A stretch of DNA of 64,000 nt from Cerrena zonata (lineage: Eukaryota > Basidiomycota > Agaricomycetes > Polyporales > Cerrenaceae), in NCBI GenBank assembly GCA_038087015.1, contig JASBNA010000001.1, positions 992,001 through 1,056,000 of the forward strand, in the 5' to 3' direction. The translations under genes and the position numbers were made by a program. Numbering within the stretch: position 1 is the first letter of the stretch; each line of letters begins with the position of its first letter. Positions 36,228-48,088 of the stretch are shown here, piece by piece. The notes under the pieces are model-generated. The model had not been told where the DNA came from. It saw only the letters and a list, made by a program, of their open reading frames with translations, and did no database searches.

Positions 36228-36726
36228 GGTGGTGGAAGGTCGCTGTATAAGTTATAAGTGCAAGCGCGCTTGACGAACGTTCACGTCAAGGCAGGATCAA
36301 TACTAGAGTAACCGAGTAGATCCACCAGGTTGTTCCAGATCTCGCATCTACTCGTCCGTACTGCGGTGGGCTATGGTGGACTATTGTTATCGTACTGGAT
36401 AAAAGGTACAGACTCGCAAACATATGGAAAGGGACATATATTGCTCTTAGCATTTGGGTTTACAAATCTTATGACGTAGTGCTAGTCTACTTGGTAGGTA
36501 CAGATCGAAAGCAATATGCACCAGTACGCACCTAGATTTCTCACTGGGCCCGTATCGATCTCGGTCACGCCAAATAAGAACATGTCGCGCATGGAAGCAG
36601 GAAAAGGTATTTTCGAATTCGGAGACATAAAGATACATGCAAACCAGAAGAAATTGTGAGACCGAAGACGTGTCATGGGTAAACGAACGTACTCTCTGCT
36701 CTTCAATGTGAAGATAGGCGAATAAT
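36228..36726. other. Intergenic upstream of CTNNBL1
   Basis: These 499 bp separate the RBM42-like stop from the CTNNBL1 start, both on the minus strand. They should hold the CTNNBL1 promoter. Two overlapping minus ORFs here lack domains. Confidence 0.5.
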
Positions 36727-37540
36727 CTAGTAGGGCTTGTGACGGTTCTTCTTCAACTCCTTTTCGAGCTGCCTCGCTTTGCGAGAACCAATCTCTACAG
36801 GGTTGACACCATTATCTGCTTTCTTCAGCTTAATAGGTCTGTTACCAACGTACTTGCCTGTGAAAGAATGATGAGCGATTCAAATATGAGGCACTTGAAG
36901 GTAGTGCGTTACGTACCGTCCATTTCTTTCCAAGCTTTCAAGAAATCTTCCGGGTCAGAGAAAGCAACAAAGCCAAACTTTGCCTGTAAACCGGGGTAAG
37001 AGAGGGCATATCTGATAAGGTTAAAGCCACTAACCTTTCCACTCAGTCTGTCCCTAATGACTCGGGCTTTCTGGAATGAAGTATACTTGTTGAATGCGTT
37101 GGATAGAACGTCATCAGATACGTCGTTACTGAGATCTCCAACAAACAAACGGAACCAGGCTGCAAAGTATTCATGAGTACAAGTTACACACATTGATAAT
37201 AAAACTTACAAGGATTCCATTCTAGCAAAGTTTGATCTTCCCAGACCTTTCCTGCACCCTTCCTCAGGACTGTGGTTCGCTTTCCTCCTTTTGCGAGTTT
37301 CCCTCCTGCTCCACCGCGCTTGTCAATCATTGCGCCGGGAACGTACACACTTTGTTGAGCGAGAATTCCAACATCATATTCGTATGCATTTGCGGGAACA
37401 GGAGCACTGTGAGCAGAGGTAGATGATCCGGGAATGGGATACATAGGGCCTTGGTAAGGCTGGTGATACGGGTTGACATCGGCGGAAGCTTGCTGCTGTT
37501 GGTATTGCGTGTAATAAGACTGGGCCGAGTACTGATCCAT
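36727..37540 (-). CDS. RBM42: RRM protein of the RBM42 family
   Basis: Four exons: 37210-37540, 37035-37159, 36917-36983, 36727-36857; 217 aa. A Tyr/Gln-rich N-terminus (YYTQYQQQQ) leads to a basic segment and LLEWNP, the block that precedes the RRM in RBM42. The RRM has RNP2 RLFVGDL and RNP1 KFGFVAF, followed by PIKLKKA and a basic helix that ends RHKPY. RBM42 proteins bind RNA and are linked to hnRNP K and to splicing or stress granules in animals; the fungal role is not established. Length fits fungal members, which lack the long Pro-rich arm of the human protein. The gene is head to head with RPL5. Confidence 0.88.
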
Positions 37541-37965
37541 GGCTATAAAATCACAAGATGTTACACAGAGGGAATAGTGGAAGCAAGTGTCAAGACAGGA
37601 CAGAGCTGGTGGTCGTTACAATGCAAGAGCGGTCAGACTCACTGGCCCCGGCAGACGGAGTCGACGTAAGACCCCGAACCCTAACCAGCGCCAGTACGGT
37701 ATCAGAGGGCCTAGACCTCCTTCCCAATCCGGAAGCGCCCGAAAGTGCAGCGAAAGCCAGTGAAGGCACTGTGGACAACAATCCCGCCAAGGCCCTCAAC
37801 ACCCTCCTCAAGGTCAGTAGCTTCGAATCTATGTCAGAATGGTATCCAGGACACATATTGTGGCCTATATCTCGAAAAGACCGCATGAAACGACTCAGGA
37901 CGAGATGGATGCTACTCTGACTATCCGGATGACTCTGAACCGCAACTCATATTATCTGTGTATAG
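37541..37965. other. Divergent promoter region, RBM42-like and RPL5
   Basis: This 425-bp stretch holds both promoters. It has a telomere-repeat-like box at 37677-37686. The RPL5 start codon directly follows a TAG acceptor, so part of the region (perhaps 37813-37965, donor AAG|GTCAGT) may be a 5' UTR intron. A plus ORF at 37558-37920 has no known domain. Confidence 0.5.
37677..37686 (+). promoter_or_regulatory. Telomere-repeat-like box in RPL5 promoter
   Basis: AACCCTAACC, a telobox, lies about 290 bp upstream of the RPL5 start. Such boxes, bound by Myb-type factors like Tbf1, are frequent in ribosomal protein promoters of many fungi. Function here is inferred from position and motif only. 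Confidence 0.45.
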
Positions 37966-39072
37966 ATGCCATTCGTTAAAAAGATCAAGTCGGACGCCTA
38001 CTTCTCCCGTTTCCAGGTCAAGTACCGCCGTCGCCGAGAGGGAAAGACTGACTGTACGCTCAAATCAACAAAGTGTGACATACCCGATATACTAAATGTT
38101 TGAACAGACTATGCCCGCAAGAGGCTCGTGACCCAGGCGAAGAACAAGTAGTATGTATCGAAACTAGAGTTATGCAAATGTGTAGAACCTAACCGGAATT
38201 ATAGCAACGCCCCCAAATACCGTCTCGTTGTCCGTTTCACCAACAGGGAGGTTATCTGCCAAATTGTCTACGCCCGTCTCCAGGGTGACTTCGTTCTCGT
38301 CGCTGCTCGTTCAAAAGAGCTCCCAAGATACGGCATCAACCACGGTCTCACCAACTGGACCGCCGGTAAGCAAAATCTTGGAATTTTGGAAGAATAAAGA
38401 TCTTATTTTCTGATAGCCTATGCCACCGGTCTCCTCGTTGCCCGTCGTGCTTTGACCAAGCTTGGCCTTGCGGACAAGTACGAGGGTGTTGCTGAGCCTG
38501 ATGGTGAACTCACCATGACCGAAGCCCTCGATGAGGAGGACGCTCCCCGGCCTTTCAAGTGCTACCTTGATGTTGGTCTCAAGCGTACTTCGACTGGTTC
38601 CCGTGTGTTCGGTGCTCTCAAGGGTGCCAGTGACGGTGGTATCTACATCCCCCACAATGAGAAGCGTTTCCCCGGATACGACCCAGAGGCTAAGGAGTTG
38701 GATGCTGAGGTCCTTAAAAAGTACATTTTCGGTGGCCACGTCGCTGAGTACATGGAGTCCCTTGAGGAGGAAGATGACGAGAGGTAATGTCCTGCATTTT
38801 TCATTGAAATAATTTTTACCAATCTGTTTTTCAGGTTCAAGAAGCAATTCGCGACCTACCTTGCCGATGGTGTTGGCTCAGACGATATCGAGGAGATCTT
38901 CACCAATGCTTACGCCGCTATCCGGGAAGACCCTACATTCCAGCCAACAGAGAAGAAGGACTGGAAGGCCGAGACCCTCAAGTACAAGACTCACAGACTC
39001 ACACTTGCCCAGCGCAAGGAGAACATCGCCAAGAAGATTGCCGAGTTCAAGGCGGCTGCCGAGGACGAGTAG
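37966..39072 (+). CDS. RPL5: 60S ribosomal protein L5 (uL18)
   Basis: Five exons: 37966-38053, 38108-38150, 38205-38365, 38417-38783, 38835-39072; 298 aa, the family length. The start [19 protein letters not shown] and the basic [11 protein letters not shown] block bind 5S r[21 protein letters not shown], a GLLVARRAL helix and the C-terminal KTHRLT…RKENI basic helix are all uL18 hallmarks. The protein escorts 5S rRNA with uL5 into pre-60S ribosomes. The ATG at 37966 is immediately preceded by an in-frame TAG that is also a good intron acceptor, so the start is secure and a leader intron is likely. Codon use is that of a highly expressed gene (AAG, GAG, CTC, GCC). Confidence 0.97.
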
Positions 39073-39256
39073 ATCTTTCTTTCGCCTTCATTGTTTTATG
39101 TATTCGACGCATTTTCACTCCTGCCTATGATTTAAAATCAGGCCATGCCTATGCCATGCTGTATCATTTTCTCCACGAGAACTATCTTTGGTCGGAATTA
39201 AGTGAGTGAGTGCAATATGACAAAACAGCAGTTAAAATATGAAGGAAGGTGGAAAG

Positions 39257-41478
39257 TCATGTTCGAGAAAGGGCTACATCAATAATGTCCTTCGCCCAAT
39301 CTAAGAATGGTTTCTGGGTGTTATCTGAGTTGTATAACTCTACAGTGTTCGTGACTTTTTTATTCGAGCCACCCACCCGACCGAAAAACGCCGTCTCACA
39401 TATGATCTTACCATCTCCAACGGTTATTGCAAAATTTCTGGTGAGCAATTCAGATTATCATCCAAATTCGCCAATGGAGATGACTTACACGACTTGACCT
39501 TCCCATCGACCAATGCTTCGTCCTTCGAGATGGTCCACAAACCATGACGCTTGTACATGTTCCGTCACCTCCTTGCCAATATCGCATATTCTTTGAAGTA
39601 GACATGTCATGACTTCATCGACCAACAGTTGGGATAGTTGGAAAATCGTCGCAATTGGTAGAGTTGCTTGAGGGAGATGCGCCATAAGTGTCGACGGTGA
39701 ACTGAATGTGAAACGCATGGTATGCCTAAAATCGTAAAGGTCAGGATAGAATATACAATGAAAGACGTAGACCCGATATATACCGATGTTCGATCCGGAC
39801 CAGGCATTCTCCTCCGACTTTAATCTGTTCATCTTTTTGTAACATTGAGACAAGCTGAGACCCACTATCTCCGATACCTCGGAAATGCACTTTTGTTGGT
39901 ACGCCAGATCGAAACAGACCCTGAACGACCTTGTCGATTTCATGGGTCACTCTGTCACAGAAAGCTTCGTATTGGAGCATGTCGATGACTGGTTGAAGGA
40001 TAGGCGGTGATAACATTTCTGGCTCTAGAACGGGAATCCGAGCAACGCCTACTCGACCTAGACGTCTGCTTTTCAGGAGACTATGCGCACGTAGAAGTAA
40101 AAGATGCAGGGCTGAGAAAATCAGGTCGCAGGTTGTACCGAATGTCCCCATGCTTGAGTTATCTGTGTCTTCATCATACTCGGTATCCACCTGCACGTAA
40201 TAGAAATTGGATGAATAGGTTAGATTATTCTGGTAAGACTTACCAACTCTAGCCTGAGGTCCACATTCTCAGTAGCTTCAATAGCTATCAATCGCTCCGA
40301 TACACGTACAGAAGCTGTAGGGAAATTACTAGCTTCTTTGATGAGTGTTGCAAATATCTCCTGTTGGACAACTTCCGTCTGTGCAGCCTTCAGAGATGAC
40401 TCCGCTGTATTCTCTTCGACTTGCTTCCAACAATTTTTGGCCACAAGCTTTTGCCCGCTTCTGTCCGTGTAATGCAAAGAGACTTGGAGTCTGTTACGTC
40501 GTCTTGTCGGAAATTCCAGGATGCCCGGACCAGATCGTATGTATGGTATACATGCGATAGCTTGTCTTCGGAAAACCGGCGGAGCTGTAATAAGGTTGGA
40601 CTGAGTCACAGAACGGTGGAGCAAAAATACGCACATTCTTCGAGCCCAAATGATATCAGGAAGTCTTTAGACGACCTGTCCGCGCCCTTTCCGGTTGAGG
40701 ACCCGGATGGTAGAGGAGCGGGAAGTAAGCCCCAGTTGCTTCGTCTGATCTTCAAAGCGTCAACCCAGTATGACTCGCTCGCCTCACGGCCCCTATCCAT
40801 TCTATCGGCAGCGGATTTGAAAAGGCTTGCGGCTTTACGTAGCGCAAGATCCTTCCCACCAATCGCTAATTGAGTGTTGAATGCCTGTACTGAGGGAATT
40901 TGTGGCGCTTTAGTCGCTGTTGTAGCTGTCAATGAGGCAGGGGGTAGTTCAGAATTCGGAGGTTTTTGGGATGTAGGCGTCGTGTACAATAGGAGGTTGA
41001 GAAGGTCCCTCGCCTGAGACATTTCGCCGAACGCAATACTATTCACTAAACATATAGCTAATAATGTTAAGTGGTTACAAACTCACTGAAGTTGCGGCAT
41101 GAGTTCGACACGCATTTTGTATAGCTCTTCCGGAGTCATGGGTTGGAGACTGGCAACCTCATCTTTAGATGGTCCCGCTTCAGGTTCATCTGGTGGTTGT
41201 TCGGGGGCTGCGCGGTTTGCGACATCCTTATTGAAGAAATCAAGACCCCGCTCAAGAAAAATACGTCTGAGGTTTTTCTCGACTTGGGAAGTTAGATCCT
41301 CCTTTCTGAGATATGTTTAGTGCGTATCATTGATCTATAAGGGAACATACTCTTCGAATAACTGTTGTCCGTCTGGAGCAATGTCGAACAGAGTAGGTAT
41401 TGGCTGACCATTGTCGTCCTTGTACGGACGTTCTAATGATAGCTTAAGCTGCCTCCATGAAGGTTCTTCTCCCTCCAT
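39257..41478 (-). CDS. MED17: Mediator subunit 17 (Srb4)
   Basis: Seven exons: 41351-41478, 41087-41305, 40635-41038, 40244-40584, 39784-40190, 39489-39725, 39257-39437; 638 aa. The N-terminal part includes WRQLKLSLERPY, PTPTLFDI-like and ERGLDFF, then MTPEELYKMR and a coiled helical region ending RRSNWGLLPAP, the conserved core of Med17. The second half is a mixed alpha/beta region with HLEGRSIGRWEG near the end. Med17 is the essential head-module scaffold of Mediator, contacting Pol II. Exon 3 uses acceptor AATAG at 41039; all phases agree. The gene is head to head with a Zn2Cys6 regulator, 285 bp away. Confidence 0.88.
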
Positions 41479-41574
41479 GACGCAGATTCTCCTGTGCAAA
41501 GTGTGAGTCTAGGGTTGTATTGCCCGGGCTCCAAGTTGAAATGAAGGCCGTTTCAGTTTCAGAATGCCACTGTG

Positions 41575-41609
41575 ATTGGATGGACCGGAGGGCACGTGAG
41601 AGTGATTGG
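41575..41609. promoter_or_regulatory. CACGTG box flanked by CCAAT boxes
   Basis: CACGTG at 41593-41598 sits between two inverted CCAAT boxes (ATTGG at 41575-41579 and 41605-41609), evenly spaced 30 bp apart, in the short region between MED17 and the zinc-cluster gene. The surrounding GGCACGTGAG is identical to the copy before TRA1. Binding by bHLH and HAP/NF-Y factors is inferred. Confidence 0.5.
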
Positions 41610-41763
41610 GTAAGCGCAATGTTTGGCGCCTAGATCTGCAGAGTCAGAAAGATGCGCTCATTAGTGCTCCCGGTCAACTTCTGTGTTTCCTTGCTTGCTT
41701 TCTGTCTACCATCATCTCCCCTTAGCGGCGTCGGTTTATGCGGACGTCCACCCCGTCTCTGTA

Positions 41764-44700
41764 ATGACGAAGACCTCGATTCCAGGAACTCCAGAGAGTA
41801 CTATCTCTCCTGGTCCCTCCAATCTTAGGAGAAAAGCGGATGAGGAACTGCATCCCTCTCGAAGCTCTAAGAAAGCGAGAACTCGAGTGAGGTTTGTAAA
41901 TTATTCGTTCATGTTACGAATAATTCACATTTGGAAATAGTTACTCGTGTGGGGAATGCCATCGACGCAAGCAGAAGGTGCGTTTCCTTTCCCTCGCTTC
42001 CGTTGTTATTGTCTTACCTCAAATTTTGACAGTGTGATCGACAAGTTCCTTGCTCGCATGTAAGCAGCTCTCCCTTGCAGTTCTGGGTCATAGACTTACT
42101 TCTGAGTTGCAGTGTGTTGCTAGAAAGGTCCCGGAACTATGTAAAGCATATACCCCTGGCAAAACGGACCAAGATATTCACCTTCGGATTCAACGCTTGG
42201 AGAAAATCATTGAGGCAGCTTTACCTCAATATTGGACATCATCTTCATTAAATCCCTCTCATGACAGTAATGGTCACCTGCGACAACAGACCCCAGGGGC
42301 CGACGATGACACTCGTTCACAACCAGACGATGAAGACCCAAGTGGTGGTTTCTTCGAAACGGGCAAGTGGTATGGAACCAGTGCTTCCAGCATTGTCTCT
42401 GCCCCTGTGGTACTCCAGAAGGTACCAAACATTCTCACATAAATTCTTGAGCTCTGGGCTGACCCCTCGTGTAGCTACAAAATATGGTCGATGCTAATGC
42501 TCATGCAGACGGGCGGACTGCAGCCAGGGTTGCTTCTGATGAACAACTCAATGCCGCCATAGCACAACCTGAGGCTAAGCGAGAACTATCGTTAACAATA
42601 GAACCCTCGCCGGCAGATAAACTGAAGGCACTTGTTGTAGAGTGCGGCGTTCCTGCTCACAAGCTACCTGAGCTATTGCAGGAAGTGCCACCTCGCAATC
42701 TCAGTGATAAACTTATAGACTTCTACTTTGGTTCTATGTAAGTTCCATATTCCTCGACACTCGCGTAGATAATACTTACCACGTTACATATCCAGAAATT
42801 GGACCAGGTATCCAATATCTGAGAAAGACTTCAGAACGTGCTACGCTTCTATACATGAGATAACTATTCTCAATCCCAACGACGTCCGTTTCTTACCACT
42901 CCTCTTTGTTGTTCTTGCAATCTCTGCAAGGATGGCACCTGATAATATTGCTGGTGATGTCGAGACGCGACGGCTAACTTCTTCGAGATACTATTGGGCT
43001 TGTGAGTACTCCCAGGTTAATATAGAACAATGACTCACCTGAGATCATGGTAGCCCGCAGGTCTCTTCTAATAGCCGCTGCCATTCAACCAGATTGTTTG
43101 GAGATGGTACTCACGCGTTTATTGGTAGGAGTTCTCGCTCGGTTTCATTGCGATTGTGCTAACGACATGTTTTAGAGTGCCAGGTTTTTGATTTTAGATC
43201 GAAAGATGACGGAGTGTTGGAGCCAACTGGGTGCTGCTGTTCGTACAGCCCAAGCCCTTGGGCTTCATCGTGACTCTCATGCTCCGGTAAGCAGCTTTGA
43301 GAGTACTTCCTTGAGCCAACTCACCTTGGACTATTCAGACAATATCAGCTACCCAGGCAGAATATAGGCGAAGGATATGGTAAGCAACATCCACATGCAA
43401 ATAAACTGAAATGGCCAACCGGTATGTAGGTCCTATCTTTATCACGCCGACCGAGCATATGCTCTTGTCCTGGGACGACCGTCAGCCATTAATGATGACT
43501 ATACATCTGCTCGCCCACCCATAAATGTCGATGATGATCTATCCCTCTCAAACACCCTTTCTAGTCCACTCCCTCTGACATCACCAACCGGGATGACTTA
43601 CATTATCTTGCGTCATGCACTTGCTGCTATCATGGGTCGAATGGTACATCATTTCCAGAAAGTGAACTCGCCAAGTCATTATTCAGATGTACTTGCCCTC
43701 GACGACGAACTCCTGAGATTCATGAACTCATTACCACCCCATTTCTCTTTGGAACCGGATACGTCGCTGGACGAGAAACTCCCATACGTACACGCACATC
43801 GTTTCCTTCTCGTGACGGAAATTTTATACGTTCGCTGTAACCTACATCGACCATATCTCCTGCGTCGGCTGAGCAGTGAACGATACATCCGTTCAAGAAG
43901 AGCGTGCTTTGAATGTGCTCTGTTGGATCATCGTATTCGGAAGGAATACCTTGGAACTGCCGCGAGGGAAATTCGGGACCCTGTTGCTAGTGCTTATCGA
44001 GAGTTCGGCTCCGCTATGATTGCTGGCATTTATCTGGTCCTCTATCCCAAGGGCAAACATGTGGAAGGTATGAAAACCATCATCGATACATTCCTCGACA
44101 ATCGTCAAGCGGCCCAATCGCAATTGGACGATGTAACGAGACGTGAAGTTCGTATCATTGACTTCCTCAAGAACAAGTTTTTCCAGGTGTCCATTGGGCA
44201 GGATAGTTCACCTCGATCGTCGGATGAAAAACCTCATACAGATGCACAGCTTCTGCTCGGTCTTCATCGTGCGTCGTCCAGCACAGGAAACGTTGACTCG
44301 CCCCCCAGGCTCTGCAGTACTTCAACAGTCCATGTCCATGCCTCCTAACGCCGTTGACTTCTCGCAACCAATGCACGCTTTGTCGCCTGTACAGCAGCTA
44401 CAACAAGCGGAATCTGGTACATCTGGAACTGGAAGTCCAATGGCCGATGAAGAGTCGAGTGCTCAGCATCTATTGGATCAATGGTGCAACGTCTTCAGCG
44501 GAGGTCCTACAAGTACCGTAGATGGAATGACTAGCGTGGGGCTTCCTTGGGCTACACCAGGCATTGCGGATGTAGGCCCATGGATGAACGGAGGGCCTGC
44601 AATTGGCGACGGTCTGAATAATGTTGGTGATAGTGATGGGATGGATTGGAGTTATTGGGAAAATCTAGTGAATCAAATACGAAGCGGCCCTGTCGCTTAA
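41764..44700 (+). CDS. Zn2Cys6 transcription factor with fungal-specific domain
   Basis: Eleven exons: 41764-41891, 41941-41977, 42033-42059, 42113-42421, 42475-42737, 42796-43001, 43054-43124, 43176-43286, 43339-43379, 43430-44186, 44242-44700; 802 aa. The zinc cluster has Cys46, 49, 56, 62, 65 and 74 (CX2CX6CX5CX2CX8C), followed by a coiled coil (IQRLEKIIEAAL). The middle region carries the fungal-specific regulatory domain, including WSQLGAAVRTAQALGLHRD. The C-terminus is Gly/Ser/Met-rich, ending DWSYWENLVNQIRSG, a likely activation segment. The zinc cluster is split over three small exons. The last junction (44186/44242) is the least certain; it is the only one that keeps frame. Target genes and ligand are unknown. 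Confidence 0.88.
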
Positions 44701-44931
44701 CCTACCCTCGTTTGCTTTCGTTTTCGTCGTATTGTATTGTTTTTCCTCAGCTTTTATATTTTACGCCTTTCACGTTTCTGTTATGCACTGTACAGCTTAC
44801 ATACTATCCTTCATGTCTAGTAGAATTGATAGGAATCGTTCCATAGACCGGTTTCGCAGAATTCGTCCGCATGTCGCCACAATCCTAAGGTGGGTAGGAC
44901 ATGAGAAAAATAATCGATTCCTCGAAGCGAG

Positions 44932-46325
44932 TTAACAGATATATGTCAAAACGATAACTAGGGCCAAGATCTTCGACCAACTGGTAGACGAAAGCGATGA
45001 AGCACCGTTGACCGACCTATCATCCAGACTAGTACTCGACGCTCCCGGGCACTGACACATCATTGGAGAACTTGTAGGAGCTGAGGTCCCAGACGACGTT
45101 GAGTGAGTACTAGTATGCATCTTCTTGCTTGAGGGTAGGCTAGGAGTAGGAGCAGAATCGGTCTGGGTTTGTATATCTTTCTCGACTGCAGCGGCAGTCA
45201 TCATCGAGTCCGTTGTTACTTCAGATTTGGGTCCCGACGATGTCTGGGACGATGGAGGCAGCATAGACGGTGATGATGGGATACCATCTGAGGAAGTACT
45301 AGGTTGGGGTATTTCCTTCTCTTGAGCGGCAGTCACTCCTCCAGTTTCTTCTGAAGATGAAGACTCGCGAGTATTAGCATCTTGGGTTCTATCGCCAGTA
45401 GAGGTTGTAGATCCAGTAAGTGCACTAGCAATAGAGGTATTGACATCATCGCCAGAATCCGATTTATCGTCAGATGCAGATGCGGTGCTATCTTGGCTCC
45501 CATGTACAGACGAAGACTCCTGTTCATCCTCGTCTTGGTCGGATTGACCATGATTATCATCTTTTGACCGATCAGATTTCAACGCCGTTGGTGTTCGACT
45601 AGTCGAAGAGGATGTTTGTTGGTCATCGTCATCTTGGCTTGAGTCATTATCGTCGTCCTCAGCATGGTGATGGTCGCTTTGCAAACTTTGCATTTGAGGA
45701 TTAGGGTTGACTTCCGGTTGAACTATATGTCCGATTCCCCATGGAATAGGATCACCACTGGGTTGTGTAGGGTTCTTCGGGGTAATACTGTTACCAGTGG
45801 AGGAAGCGATCTACAGAATGTATAATTAAAAAGAAACCACTTGATATTACAAATGACATACAGTAAAGCGTGTCGTCCATGTAGCGGTTTGAACGTCCCC
45901 GTTATTTGTGAACTGATAACTGTATAAGATGGGATAAACTTGTTACACAACTAGAAATGTACCTGGTAGAAGTATATAGCAGAATGAGGATCAACCTCGG
46001 GGCATATCCAGAAATACGGTGAGAGGCTGGCATCGGTCCCGTCCAGACCTGATATCACATTGCCGACGAAAGACATGTTGTTATTAGATCCCGACATAAG
46101 ATCTGTATAAGAGGGTTAGTCCTCTTGACGAGATGCAAAATTATGGCGATATTTACCTATCGTGACGTTCTTCCATAACCCGCTAGTATCTGCTTGCCAA
46201 GATATACTGCAATTCAAGCCGGTATTATAAGAGTCACCAGGACCTGGGGCGGTCGGTGTAAAGGCCGCCCGAGCAGAAGATGATAGCAAAATAGATGCAG
46301 CAATGGGTAATAGTACGAAAACCAT
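44932..46325 (-). CDS. Kre9/Knh1-like Ser/Thr-rich GPI-anchored protein
   Basis: Four exons: 46157-46325, 45963-46102, 45862-45912, 44932-45810; 412 aa. A signal peptide (about 1-21) precedes one Kre9/Knh1-type beta-sandwich domain (residues about 22-120): SYNTGLNCSISW, TIDLMSGSN, SPYFWICPEV, IYFYQFTNNGD and TTRFTIA are its hallmarks. The rest is a long Ser/Thr/Asp/Glu-rich region with a His/Asp cluster (DHHHAEDDD) and a short hydrophobic end (ILALVIVLTYIC) preceded by Asn-Gly-Ala, which fits a GPI-anchor signal. Such proteins are at the cell surface and are linked to beta-1,6-glucan in yeasts; in agaricomycetes they are a large family of unknown function. The very acidic stalk is unusual against the common neutral Ser/Thr stalk. 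Confidence 0.8.
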
Positions 46326-46750
46326 GACACCGGGTCTCAGATTGAGTTAGTATAAATGATGGTTGAATGAAAGTTGGAGCCAGTCCAGTGGTTGCAAGAG
46401 GTGGTGGAAGGAAGAAGGGTGAAGTAGAGCGAATGGGGTCCGAGTGTTGTGATGAATGCATCCAACAAAATGAGGCTGACCAGGCGACGGCTGGTAAATG
46501 GGCTGACATTGCTACAGGATGCTGTCAGTGAAAGAACTGAGGCTGAAGAAGGCAAATGTCCCACTAAATAGTGATCGATCGGTGCCAGTACTCCCAAACG
46601 CCCGTGTGCCGTAGTAGTAGTACCTGGGTTCGCCACCCGAAGCTTTGTACTTTCATCTAACATTGCGACCTAATAGCTTGTTTGTACCAGGAATAGCTCA
46701 AACTGCACCACAGAGCCATATACTCATAAACATACCTATTAGAGACTAAG
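46326..46750. other. Divergent promoter region, Kre9-like and VPS24
   Basis: This 425-bp stretch lies between two divergent starts. It is pyrimidine-rich toward the Kre9-like gene and has no recognisable gene or E-box. Confidence 0.45.
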
Positions 46751-47629
46751 ATGCAGACGATCAACCGATTTCTCTATGGCCCCACGCCCGAAGAGCGGAT
46801 CCGGGCATGGCAAGGGAAGCTCCGTGCTGAGCAGCGAGCTTTGGACCGGGAAATGAGGCAGGTTCGACGTCCAATCTCATTCAGTACCTTTCTCTTCTTA
46901 CCATGGTACTAGCTTGACATGGCAACGAATAAAGCCCGCCAATCCGTAAAGCAATTGGCGACTAAGGGAGACGTCAAGTCCGCTCGCATTCTAGCACGAG
47001 AGGTAGTCCGCAGTAACAAGCAGAAGGACCGCCTCTCAGTTAGCAAGGCAAGATTAGGCTCAATTGGCAACCAGCTTACACAGCAACTAGGTAAGTAGTT
47101 TATTTCTCGTGGTATTGAAGAGATCCTTTGACCTCGAGTGCTTTAGCTATGTCCAAGGTTACTGGATCATTACAGAAGTCTACCGAAATCATGAAACTTT
47201 CGAACTCCCTAATCCGGTTACCCCAGATTAGTCAAACTATGCGTGAAATGAGCATGGAGATGACGAAGGTGTGTTGACTATTTATATATTTATGCGGTAT
47301 AGTGGTTTACATTCAACGATCAAAATCTAGGCTGGCATCCTGGAGGAAATACTGGAAGACACTCTGGAAATGGACGAGGATGAGGAACTGGAAGAGGAAG
47401 CCGATGCTGAAGTCGACAAGGTTCTCTTTGATCTCACCAACGGCAAGCTGGGACAAGCAGGGACGGTCGAGACGGAACTGCCTGTAAGTATTTTGCAATC
47501 TTTCGTCTCTGGTCGCAAACTCACTATTTATTTGCGTAGCAAACCGAGCAAGAAACATTGGCGGACGAAGAAACCGAAAGGGCGATGGAGCAGTACCGTC
47601 GTCAATTGAATGGGCTGCTAAGTGGATAA
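46751..47629 (+). CDS. VPS24: ESCRT-III subunit Vps24/CHMP3
   Basis: Five exons: 46751-46861, 46913-47090, 47147-47268, 47331-47483, 47540-47629; 217 aa. The Snf7-fold is clear: basic N-terminal helices (IRAWQGKLRAEQRALDREMRQ-like start), a long helical hairpin with GSLQKSTEIMKLSN and LPQISQTMREMS, then AGILEEILEDTLE and an acidic segment, ending in a helix (MEQYRRQLNGLL) that fits a MIT-interacting motif. GSLQKSTE followed by TMRE and AGI(L/I)EE is diagnostic of Vps24/CHMP3 rather than Vps2 or Snf7. It caps ESCRT-III filaments during multivesicular body formation. The gene is spliced in phase throughout. Confidence 0.92.
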
Positions 47630-48088
47630 CCACTGTAGCTGAAGACTACTTTCTTTTTCCCTTCGAGACTGACGGATATTTCTACTGAATCTTTTGGTAT
47701 CCTTTGTTAACTCTGTATTCTTAGATGTGGATGGTTCCTTGCATTGTATATTTCGATTTATACACATTTTCATGAAGTCAGATAACTTGCCAGAACATGA
47801 GACATTATGATACCGTGGATGCAACGAACATATGTGAAGTGCCGCTTACACAGAGCACTATTGTGTGTCATGTGAAGAACCGAATGGCGTCTTTCAAATA
47901 AAATACAGTATTTCTCAAGTCGAAGCTGGAGGAGTGAAGCCAAGGTTAGTTTCGGAGGAAATCGGGGGAATGCGAGATCGGGTTTGTCGAGATCTCCGAA
48001 GCATTTGCACGTGGATAGTACATCATCGTTCCGGTCCACTCAAACTTCTGCACCGTCCTCCTCCTCCTCAACGTCAACGAAAAAAACT
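47630..48088. other. Intergenic between VPS24 and IDH2
   Basis: These 459 bp hold the VPS24 3' UTR and the IDH2 promoter and leader, both on the plus strand. Nothing else is recognised. Confidence 0.5.

Noticed and set aside
37558..37920. Plus ORF upstream of RPL5
   Set aside because: No similarity that I recognise; it ends inside the probable leader intron. Joined to exon 1 it would give RPL5 an extension that no relative has.
47101..47146. VPS24 fused to neighbouring sequence
   Set aside because: The gap is a normal short intron; both sides are Vps24 in phase.
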